Shown here piece by piece: positions 52,235-60,044 of a DNA stretch of 64,000 bases. This stretch comes from Lentisphaerota bacterium (GTDB lineage: Bacteria; Verrucomicrobiota; Lentisphaeria; Oligosphaerales; JABHEG01), in the NCBI GenBank assembly GCA_018676675.1, contig JABHEG010000141.1:1-64000 (forward strand), written 5' to 3'. Numbering within the stretch: the stretch's first letter is position 1; each line of letters begins with the position of its first letter. Below the pieces are notes generated by a model. It was not told the DNA's origin and ran no database searches. It saw nothing but the letters and a program-made list of their open reading frames with translations. Made by a program: the position numbers and the translations under genes.

Positions 52235-54178
52235 ATGGGAAAACTGACGCAACACCCGAACCGATGGATCTCGTTCGCGATCGTTGTCCTCCGTCATCGA
52301 TCGGCAACGCTGATGGCCGCGTTCCTGACCGCATCGCCCCTTTCCTGCTGGGGAGAAGCGATATGGCTCTCATCCCTGGACCTGACGTCCATGTCACAGG
52401 ACTGGGGCAAACCACGGATCGATCTGTCCGTGGGGGGGAAACCGCTCCGGATCGCGGGACAGACGTACGATAAGGGCGTGGGCACACATGCAGAAAGCGC
52501 CATCTGGTTCGAGCTGACCGATGCTGTGCTCGCATTCGAAACAGCCGTCGGAGTGGACGATGCGGTCCTGCCCGCCGATGGGAGGAAGCTGCGCGGCAAC
52601 CTCGGAACTGTGCGGTTCCGAATCATTGGTGACGGAAAGACACTTTGGGAAGCCAATCGAAAAGCCGGCCAGCCTGCAAAAGCAGCCAAAGTCACGCTCG
52701 AAGGAATCCGAGAGCTCGGGCTCATCGTCGAGGCGAGCGAAGACGGGGTGCACTGTGATCATGCGAACTGGGCCATGGCCAAGTTCATGACCGAAGGAGG
52801 AAGCGTCCGCCCGATCCCACAGCCGGCCGTCGCAACGGTCACAATCAGCCCAGAAACAACACTCGTGCCACGATTCACCGGCTTCGGGCAAGGCAGTCAA
52901 CAGCAGTTCTACCGAGTACACGGCAACTACTCCCCCACGGTCCAAGAACGCTTTCTGAACCGGCTCTACACCCTCGAAGGCAATGGTCTGGGCCTCGCCG
53001 TCGCCCGTATTTACATCGTGGCGGGAGACGATCCCGCGTTCGACCACATGTGGCGACGTCCCTGCGGCAGTAAGAACCCCGTCGGCTATGAACTGGCTGA
53101 TGGAGCCATCCAGACCAATGGACACGAGGCAACGGTCTGGCACGCTCAGGGGGCCGCGCGACGCGGCGCGTCACTGGTTGCCTTCTGGAACAGTCCACCC
53201 TATTGGATGACCGTCAGCGGCACGACGACCGGGTCCGCGGATGGCGTCAGCGATAACCTGCGCCATGAGATGGAGAAGAGCTTCGTAGAACACATGACTC
53301 GGGTACTCAGGCTCTTTCGCGATCAATGGCAGATCAACTTCGACGCAGTCTCGCCCATCAATGAATCGGACGCGGCCTGGTGGGTTGCGCGGAAGTCAGG
53401 GCAGGAAGGCTGTCATGTCGGCGCGGAACAGGCAATCAGGATCTTCCCCATGCTCCGCCGAGCGCTGCAGGCCAGTGATCTCGCAGTGAAGCTGCACGGA
53501 CCGGAGTCGGCGTTCGGCAATGGGTGTGGACTGGTTCAACGTCTCCTCCAGGATGACGAGGCCGGGCAGGCCATCGATGTCCTGACCGTTCACCAGTACA
53601 TCACCAGCCACTGGGCCATGCGCCGTTGGCACAGCCTGGCGAAGAAGCACGGGAAAGAACTGTGGATGAGCGAGTGGGGCAACTGGGAAATCCGCAATGA
53701 CTCATCTCCAGCTGCGTTTGCGTTGCACGCCCTCTCGTATGCCGACAAGATCCACGAAGCAGTCACCGTGCTCCGAAGCGCGGCCTGGTGCATGTGGGAA
53801 CCAGCGTTTCTTTTCAACTTGGAAACGTCGGCACCCGTGCCCCGCAAGGCCTTCTACGTTGTCGGGCATTTCACTCGCTCAATCCGACCAGGCATGCGCA
53901 TTGTTCACAATGAAGACTCATTCCTGAAGACCGTTGCCGCGATGGGAAGAAACGGGCAGTCGCTTGCCTTGATCACAACCAACCGGTACGCGGCCCCCGT
54001 GACCGTCACGTACGATCTGAGCAATCTGGTCACCCCCAGCGTCGAGTCAGCCATGCTCACCACCCCTGACAAAGACCTCGACTCTGTACCAGCCGCGCTG
54101 GAAGACGGCAGCGTCCGGCTCGTGCTACCGGGCCGTTCTGTAGCCTCTCTGAGCGTGAGGTGCGGAGCCAAGCCTTGA
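52235..54178 (+). CDS. Secreted NPCBM-GH30-like glycoside hydrolase
   Basis: A 647-residue protein. After a putative N-terminal signal (LMAAFLTASPLSCWG) an NPCBM-type carbohydrate-binding domain (about 40-190; GQTYDKGVGTHAES, FETAVGVDD) precedes a GH30-like barrel: WNSPPYWMT, AVSPINESDA (candidate acid/base Glu) and ELWMSEWGNW (candidate nucleophile Glu), with a short C-terminal beta domain. GH30 enzymes cleave beta-1,6-galactan, xylan or glucosylceramide-type bonds. AGGTG lies upstream of ATG 52235. The gene starts 26 bp after the LamG stop, so it belongs to the same operon. It is the best-supported catalytic hydrolase of the cluster. Confidence 0.82.
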   Translation: MGKLTQHPNRWISFAIVVLRHRSATLMAAFLTASPLSCWGEAIWLSSLDLTSMSQDWGKPRIDLSVGGKPLRIAGQTYDKGVGTHAESAIWFELTDAVLAFETAVGVDDAVLPADGRKLRGNLGTVRFRIIGDGKTLWEANRKAGQPAKAAKVTLEGIRELGLIVEASEDGVHCDHANWAMAKFMTEGGSVRPIPQPAVATVTISPETTLVPRFTGFGQGSQQQFYRVHGNYSPTVQERFLNRLYTLEGNGLGLAVARIYIVAGDDPAFDHMWRRPCGSKNPVGYELADGAIQTNGHEATVWHAQGAARRGASLVAFWNSPPYWMTVSGTTTGSADGVSDNLRHEMEKSFVEHMTRVLRLFRDQWQINFDAVSPINESDAAWWVARKSGQEGCHVGAEQAIRIFPMLRRALQASDLAVKLHGPESAFGNGCGLVQRLLQDDEAGQAIDVLTVHQYITSHWAMRRWHSLAKKHGKELWMSEWGNWEIRNDSSPAAFALHALSYADKIHEAVTVLRSAAWCMWEPAFLFNLETSAPVPRKAFYVVGHFTRSIRPGMRIVHNEDSFLKTVAAMGRNGQSLALITTNRYAAPVTVTYDLSNLVTPSVESAMLTTPDKDLDSVPAALEDGSVRLVLPGRSVASLSVRCGAKP

Positions 54179-54503
54179 TGGGGGAGACACGCCTGCTCCG
54201 GGAATAGATCAGCGCGCAAGAAACAGTACGCACGCCCCCCGGGCGGCATCTTGGCTTTGGCGCTGGAGCTCCGGTCATCCCTGACCGGCCGCCTCTGAAA
54301 GCACCGGTTTGGGAAAACCGGCCTCCAGAAGACCGGCGATCGGGGGCCGCTCGCCGTACAAGAAAAGAAGGAGGCACTCCATCCCTCTCGTACGCCGCAC
54401 CGCCCCCCGGGCAATATCTTCTGCCGGTTGCACGCGTCACCGGCTCGCAGTATGCTGGTTCCACCTGTATCTCTCCAGAGCAACCGGACGGAGGCACATT
54501 GCC
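54179..54503. repeat. Hairpin-rich intergenic repeat region
   Basis: Two tandem hairpins, CCGGTCA-TCCC-TGACCGG (54271-54288) and CCGGTTT-GGGA-AAACCGG (54304-54321), are followed by GGCCTCCAGAAG. A GCMCCCCCGGGC(A)ATATCTT-like motif occurs twice, near 54232 and 54398. The second hairpin resembles those at 3121 and 36886. GGAGG at 54490-54494 serves the following gene. Confidence 0.55.
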
Positions 54504-57500
54504 GTGACTACCGCACACAGCAAACGGCGGCCTGCTGCCTTGTTCATCTGCCTGGGAGTCGCGCTCATCACGCTCCCCGCACGCTGTGCGTCTCCTCGCC
54601 AGATCACCATCGCAGCCCATGAGTTCGATCAGGGCAACGTCAGGATCAGCCTCGCAGGCCAGCAATATGCATCAACGTACCCCTGCATCTGGAATGGCAA
54701 CAAATATCCCAACAAGGCGGAGTACGATGTCGAACTGCCGGTCACGGCGACCTACGAACTGAGCGTGCTCTACACGGCCGCATCCTCGCGACCGGTCGAC
54801 GTGCTGGTAGACGGAAAGGTCGTGCATACCGGACTGCAGAACGTCACCGGGAACTGGGACACGGAAGCCGCTGCCTGGGAAAAGCAGTGCCTGCTGAAAT
54901 TGGTCTCAGGAGCACACAAGATTGCCCTCCAACGCGCCGAGTGTATGCCTCATATCTGCGCAATCCGCCTGACCTCTTCAGTCGATTTCCCTGACGGCTG
55001 GCGCCCCGAGCGTGATCGCTCCAGCGGCATTGAGTGGGGCACACCACCGGCTCAGATCACCATCATGGCCCCGGACTTCGACCGCTCCAATCTGCAGGTG
55101 AGCAAGACCGGCACAAGCTACGCCAAACGCTATCCCTGCATCTGGAATGCCCGCAAGTACCCGAACCAGGCCGAATACGAAATCGACTTCCCCGTGACCG
55201 CTGACTACGAATTCTCGGCGCTCTACACGGCTCAGGCGTCCCGCCCCGTCGACATCCTGCTGGATGGCAAGAAAGTGCACACGGGGTTCGCTGGAGTCAC
55301 GGGTAGCTGGGATACGGACAAGGCTGCCTGGGAGAAGCAGTTGACGCTGCGTGTGGAGAAGGGCGTGCACACGGTCATGTTGCAGTGCCAGAGCTGCATG
55401 CCGCATATCTGCGGATTCAGGCTCACCTCATCCGAGCCCTTCCCCGTCGGCTGGAAACTCCTTCGTCCGGGCCTTGAGGAACGGCGCCAGCGAGAGGCCA
55501 TCCAGGCCCGCATTGCTGCCGGCAGAGCAGCGCTCGACCTGATCAATCCCACCGCCATACGCCGGGCCATCGCAGACCTGGCCGCCTCCTTCCCGGAAAC
55601 CGTCCCTCCGAAAGAAAATCTCCTCTCTCAGTTGGCTCTCCTCAAGACTCAGACGGCGGCGGTCCGCGAGCGTCTCGAAAGTGGCGACGAGAAAGCCCTG
55701 GCGGACATCGCAACCTGCCAGTCTCTGCAGCGTGATATCCTGTTGACCAACCCTCTCTTAGGTGTAGGAGAGCTACTGGTCATCAAACGGAGTGTGCGTT
55801 CTCCGCACCTCGGACTGCCCCAGAACTGGCAAAGCAACTGCGTCCTTCCCCGCAGTGGATTCAACGACGAGATAGCCCGGCTCTCTCCCCGCGCCCCCGC
55901 AGCTGCACTGAAGACTGTCCACAAGCCAGAGCAGACCAGCTTTGTGGGCGACGTCGATCTGGACTTCGATGGCCGCCGCATGCTCTTCTCATCCATCGGC
56001 ACACACAATCGCTGGCAGATCTTTGAGATCAACACCGACGGCACTGGCCTTCGTCAGGTCACTCCCGGTCGCTATAAGGACGTCGACAACTACGATGCCT
56101 GCTACCTGCCGGATGGACGCCTTGTTTTCAGCTCCACACGCCCCTTTGCCAGTGTGCCCTGCGTGAACGGCAGCACCCGGGTCGCTAACCTCTTCATCAT
56201 GGACCATGACGGGACCAACACCCGCCAACTGTGTTTCGATCAGGAACACAACTGGTGCCCGACGGTCATGCAGGACGGACGCATCCTCTACACGCGCTGG
56301 GAGTACACCGATGCCCCACACACCCACAGCCGTCTGCTATTCCGCATGAACCCGGACGGCACACAGCAGATGGAGTACTATGGAAGCAACTCCTACTGGC
56401 CTAACGCCATGTTCTACACACGCCCAATTCCGGGGCATCCCACCCGGGTGGTGACCATCGTCGGCGGACACCATGGGGTCCGGCGGATGGGCGAGTTGGT
56501 CATCCTTGATCCCGCCATCGGGCGGCATGAAGCGGACGGTGTCGTCCAACGCATCCCGGGCTATGGCCAGAAGGTGGCCCCGCTCATCGAGGACCGACTG
56601 GTTGACGACTCGTGGCCCAAATTCCTACATCCCTTTCCCCTCGGAGACCCCGCCCGGCCCGATACCGGCGGCAAGTACTTCCTGGTCGCCTCCCAGCCCT
56701 CACCAACATCGCTGTGGGGCATCTACCTCGTGGATGTCTTTGACAACCTCGTCCTGCTTCGGGAAGAGCCCGGCTACGCCCTCCTGGAACCACTTCCCCT
56801 GCACCCAACCCCACGACCGCCAGTTGTCCCGGACAAGGTCGACCTGACCAGCACGGACTGCACCGTGCAAATCACCGACATCTATCGCGGGCCGGGCCTC
56901 CAGGGCATCCCGCGAGGAGCCGTCAAACGCCTTCGCCTGTTCACCTACACCTACGACTACCCGGGAATGGGGGGACCTCAAGGCGTGGTGGGTATGGAGG
57001 GGCCCTGGGACATCCGTCGAATCCTCGGCACGGTCCCCGTCGCAGCAGACGGCTCTGCCAACTTCAGGGCACCGGCCAACACCCCAATCTCTGTGCAGCC
57101 TCTCGATGCCGATGGGGCAACTCTCCAGATCATGCGCAGCTGGCTCACCGGCATGCCTGGGGAAGTGGTGTCGTGTGTGGGGTGCCATGAGTCTCAGAAC
57201 GCGGGCATCCCCAACCAACGGGGTCTGGCCATGCAGCACCCCCCCAAAATAATCACCCCGTGGCGTGGTCCACCCCGGGGATACAGCTTCCAACGTGAGG
57301 TCCAGCCCGTCCTCGACCGCTACTGTGTCAGTTGCCACAGCGGATCGGGATCAGCGATCGATACGGCTCAGACGCCCGAGACAACTGGAGGAAACGGCGG
57401 GGGACCGCCGCTCTCCAAGAAGACAGGCATCGACCTGCGCGGAACGGTACTCATTGACGACTACGATAGCCGTTATCATCACGGTCGCCACGATGCCGGC

Positions 57501-58850
57501 AAGTTCTCAATCGCGTACACCAACCTCCAGCGCTTCGTGCGCAGGCCGGGCCTGGAAAGCGACTACCACCTGCTCACCCCCATGGAGTTCCACGTGAGCA
57601 CGACTCAGCTTTGGCAAATGCTCAGGAAGGGGCACAACGGTGTCACTCTCGATGCTGAAGCATGGGATCGCTTGGCCACCTGGATTGACCTGAATGCCCC
57701 CTACCACGGCTCCTGGCTTGCCATCGCTGGAGAGAAACGTGTGACCGCTCCGGCAGCGCGACGGCGGGAGATGCTTAAGCGATACGCCAACGTGGATATC
57801 GACATGGAATGGACAGGGCCGGAACGAACGGGGATGACCGTTGCCGCTGTTGCACCGACCTCCCAACTCCCAGATCCGAACACGCCTCCCGGACTCCCGG
57901 GCTGGCCACTCACCCGGGATGAGGCCCGGAAGCGGCAGATGCACGCGAATGAAGTAACTCAACGCCACATCGACTTGGCCGACGGCGTAAGCCTCTCCCT
58001 CATGCTCATCCCCGGCGGGAAGTTTGTCATGGGAAGTGCCTTCGGAAACGTGGATGAACGACCTGTGTCAGTCGTTGAGATCGCCCCGTTCTGGATGGGA
58101 TCCCTTGAGATCAGCAATGCGCAGTACGCCCGATTCGATCCTTCACATGACAGCAAGGTTGAAGTCCGCCATGCCATGCAGTTCGGGGTCCGAGGCTGGC
58201 CGCTGAACAACCCGGACCAACCGGTTGTTCGGGTGTCCTGGCACGAGGCGATGAACTTCTGTAAGTGGCTCGCTGACAAGACAGGAGAAAGCTTCACGCT
58301 GCCGACCGAGGCCGAGTGGGAATATGCCTGCCGGGCCGGGACGGCAGCCGCGTTCCATTTCGGTGAGGAAACGGCTGATTTCACTCCTTTTGCGAACCTC
58401 GCTGACGCCACACTCAGGGACGCCGTGAGCCATCCCTACAGAAAGGAAGTCACTCCAATGGCGAATCCAACCAAATACGATGACTGGATTCCACGCCATC
58501 CGAGCCTCGACGACGGTCAGCTCGTGACCGCCCCCGGAGGCGGCTACAGCCCGAACGCATGGGGATTGCACGACACACATGGCAACGTCTGGGAATGGAC
58601 ACTGTCGCGGTACCGCCCCTACCCCTACCTTGCGAGCGATGGACGCAACCAAAACGCCGGAAGGGGCGACCGCGTTGCCCGGGGTGGGTCCTGGCGCGAT
58701 CGCCCGGCACGCGCCACGGCGTCGGTGCGCCTGCGATACCGCCCGTACCAGCGCGTCTACAACGTCGGCTTCCGCGTCTGCTGTCCGGGAAGTAAGCGGA
58801 AGTCCCTTCAGTCCCGGGCTGTGCACAGTCCCGGCCATGGCCCAGGCTGA
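54504..58850 (+). CDS. Secreted chimera: two CBMs, HzsA-like propeller with haem c motifs, and FGE/PvdO-like domain
   Basis: A 1448-residue exported protein. After a signal peptide (ALFICLGVALITLPARCA) come two near-identical CBM-like repeats (about 30-160, 180-310; YPCIWN, SSRPVD/ASRPVD, WDT.AAWEKQ). Next is a beta-propeller with TolB-like strands (FEINTDGTGLRQVTPG) and the hydrazine synthase alpha-like middle part, carrying two CxxCH haem-c sites (CVGCH at about 890, CVSCH at about 941). The C-terminal 280 residues are a formylglycine-generating-enzyme fold (LPTEAEWEYACRAG). The paired catalytic cysteines of FGE (CYRYRC in the human enzyme) are absent (VRLRYRPYQ), so it is more like PvdO/EgtB-type. 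GTG 54504 follows GGAGG by nine bases. Function unknown; redox or scaffold role is possible. Confidence 0.72.
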   Translation: MTTAHSKRRPAALFICLGVALITLPARCASPRQITIAAHEFDQGNVRISLAGQQYASTYPCIWNGNKYPNKAEYDVELPVTATYELSVLYTAASSRPVDVLVDGKVVHTGLQNVTGNWDTEAAAWEKQCLLKLVSGAHKIALQRAECMPHICAIRLTSSVDFPDGWRPERDRSSGIEWGTPPAQITIMAPDFDRSNLQVSKTGTSYAKRYPCIWNARKYPNQAEYEIDFPVTADYEFSALYTAQASRPVDILLDGKKVHTGFAGVTGSWDTDKAAWEKQLTLRVEKGVHTVMLQCQSCMPHICGFRLTSSEPFPVGWKLLRPGLEERRQREAIQARIAAGRAALDLINPTAIRRAIADLAASFPETVPPKENLLSQLALLKTQTAAVRERLESGDEKALADIATCQSLQRDILLTNPLLGVGELLVIKRSVRSPHLGLPQNWQSNCVLPRSGFNDEIARLSPRAPAAALKTVHKPEQTSFVGDVDLDFDGRRMLFSSIGTHNRWQIFEINTDGTGLRQVTPGRYKDVDNYDACYLPDGRLVFSSTRPFASVPCVNGSTRVANLFIMDHDGTNTRQLCFDQEHNWCPTVMQDGRILYTRWEYTDAPHTHSRLLFRMNPDGTQQMEYYGSNSYWPNAMFYTRPIPGHPTRVVTIVGGHHGVRRMGELVILDPAIGRHEADGVVQRIPGYGQKVAPLIEDRLVDDSWPKFLHPFPLGDPARPDTGGKYFLVASQPSPTSLWGIYLVDVFDNLVLLREEPGYALLEPLPLHPTPRPPVVPDKVDLTSTDCTVQITDIYRGPGLQGIPRGAVKRLRLFTYTYDYPGMGGPQGVVGMEGPWDIRRILGTVPVAADGSANFRAPANTPISVQPLDADGATLQIMRSWLTGMPGEVVSCVGCHESQNAGIPNQRGLAMQHPPKIITPWRGPPRGYSFQREVQPVLDRYCVSCHSGSGSAIDTAQTPETTGGNGGGPPLSKKTGIDLRGTVLIDDYDSRYHHGRHDAGKFSIAYTNLQRFVRRPGLESDYHLLTPMEFHVSTTQLWQMLRKGHNGVTLDAEAWDRLATWIDLNAPYHGSWLAIAGEKRVTAPAARRREMLKRYANVDIDMEWTGPERTGMTVAAVAPTSQLPDPNTPPGLPGWPLTRDEARKRQMHANEVTQRHIDLADGVSLSLMLIPGGKFVMGSAFGNVDERPVSVVEIAPFWMGSLEISNAQYARFDPSHDSKVEVRHAMQFGVRGWPLNNPDQPVVRVSWHEAMNFCKWLADKTGESFTLPTEAEWEYACRAGTAAAFHFGEETADFTPFANLADATLRDAVSHPYRKEVTPMANPTKYDDWIPRHPSLDDGQLVTAPGGGYSPNAWGLHDTHGNVWEWTLSRYRPYPYLASDGRNQNAGRGDRVARGGSWRDRPARATASVRLRYRPYQRVYNVGFRVCCPGSKRKSLQSRAVHSPGHGPG

Positions 58851-58904
58851 GCCCTTCCACCGGAAAAAAGCGTCGATAGGCCGCCCCAACGTGCCACTTT
58901 TTCC

Positions 58905-58932
58905 TTGCGCGAACGCTGGAAGCGCCTACACT
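58905..58932 (+). promoter_or_regulatory. Possible sigma-70 promoter of pseudopilin gene
   Basis: TTGCGC (58905-58910) and TACACT (58927-58932) are separated by 16 bp. The palindrome ACTAT-GT-ATAGT overlaps the -10 at 58930-58941 and could be a regulator site. This is the only plausible promoter in the 167 bp before the pseudopilin gene. Confidence 0.4.
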
Positions 58933-59017
58933 ATGTATAGTCAGAGAAAGTCGGGAATCAGTATTCGTCCTGCCTGTCCAGGGCGACCACGTTCAAGGCA
59001 AGGAAATAGCACAGACC

Positions 59018-59659
59018 ATGGCTAGGAAACACACAGACAGTGACCGAGGATTCACCCTGATTGAGTTGCTGGTGGTGATTGCGATCATCGCGATCCTGGC
59101 CGCCATGCTCCTGCCGGCCCTGCAGAACGCACGGGCCAAGGCGATCTCAATCCAGTGCGCGGGCCGCTCCAAACAGATCGCCCTGGCCACGGCAATGTAC
59201 GTCAATGACAACAACCAGTATTTCCCCATGATGTACTGGACATCGGGAGGCTCCGGCTGGCAGCCCGGTCCCTACCGCTACCGGCAGGAACTCGATGATT
59301 ACATCTCGGAAGCAATCATGTGGACATGCCCCGGACGCACGCCGCCAAGCACCATCAGCCCCAACCATTCCTACTACATCTACAACTGCTATCTCAGCAA
59401 CGGCAGCGCCGGACGCATTATAACCAGTGTCAAACAACCGACCAAGATCGTGATTCTACCGGAAAACCGCTGGACGGGCACAACTGGGGTCGACGGAGAC
59501 AGGTTTGTCTGGCCCAACGTTCTTGCGGTCAACAGCAACGTCCGGATCAGTTTCCCGCATAACCGCTGGATGAACACCAACTTCGTCGATGGACACGTGT
59601 CATCCTATCGTGAAGGCACGATGTTGGCCAGCTACTTCTACCCGCACTGGAATCCGTAG
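59018..59659 (+). CDS. Type II pseudopilin with H-X9-DG motif
   Basis: A 213-residue prepilin-like protein. The N-terminal leader ends [20 protein letters not shown]: cleavage is expected after Gly, with N-methylation of Phe, Glu at mature position 5 and a 20-residue membrane helix. The C-terminal part has His-X9-Asp-Gly ([12 protein letters not shown]), the defining H-X9-DG feature of the large PVC-type pseudopilin family. Such proteins are abundant in Planctomycetes, Lentisphaerae and Verrucomicrobia and may form surface filaments or a secretion pseudopilus; individual roles are mostly unknown. It stands as a single gene behind the promoter-like sequence at 58905. The ribosome-binding site is weak (AAGGAA, about 14 bases away). 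Confidence 0.88.
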   Translation: MARKHTDSDRGFTLIELLVVIAIIAILAAMLLPALQNARAKAISIQCAGRSKQIALATAMYVNDNNQYFPMMYWTSGGSGWQPGPYRYRQELDDYISEAIMWTCPGRTPPSTISPNHSYYIYNCYLSNGSAGRIITSVKQPTKIVILPENRWTGTTGVDGDRFVWPNVLAVNSNVRISFPHNRWMNTNFVDGHVSSYREGTMLASYFYPHWNP

Positions 59660-59700
59660 ATCTGCCGGCCCTTCTTGTCCGTCCGAGCCGTGACTTACGG

Positions 59701-59935
59701 GAGCGGTTTCGCTTGTCCGCCCCCCCCTCCCGATGGTCAGGGCTCTGACGGAACCAAGCCGCGACTAACAGGAGCGGTCTTCCCCTGTCCGCTGCCCCCT
59801 CCCGGTGGTCAGGGCTCTGACAAGAACCGAGCCGCGACTAACAGGAGCGGTCTTCCCCTGTCCGCTGCCCCCTCCCGGTGGTCAGGGCTCTGACAGAACC
59901 GAGCCGCGACTAACAGGAGCGGTCTTCTCTTGCCC
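59701..59935 (+). repeat. Tandem 72-bp GC-rich repeat, three and a half units
   Basis: Units start GAGCGGT at 59701, 59772, 59845 and 59917 (71, 73 and 72 bp), each with TCTTCCCCTGTCCGCTGCCC, CCTCCCGGTGGTCAGGGC, TCTGAC and CCGAGCCGCGACTAACAGG elements. The 2nd and 3rd units are almost identical. A related inverse segment is at 4483-4530. Units lack even spacers and dyad symmetry of CRISPR repeats. The 385-bp gap 59660-60044 holds no gene. Confidence 0.85.
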
Positions 59936-60044
59936 CTCCGTTCGTCCGATGCTTGTCCCACCATTCCCCGACCGGTACATTGGTCTTCTGCTCCTCGCAC
60001 TGTTGTCTTGTCAGAGATGGACCGTCCACCGGGAGAGTCATTCC

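Noticed and set aside
59701-59935. Possible CRISPR array
   Set aside because: Units of 71-73 bp are almost identical throughout with no variable spacers, so it is a plain tandem repeat; no cas genes are nearby.
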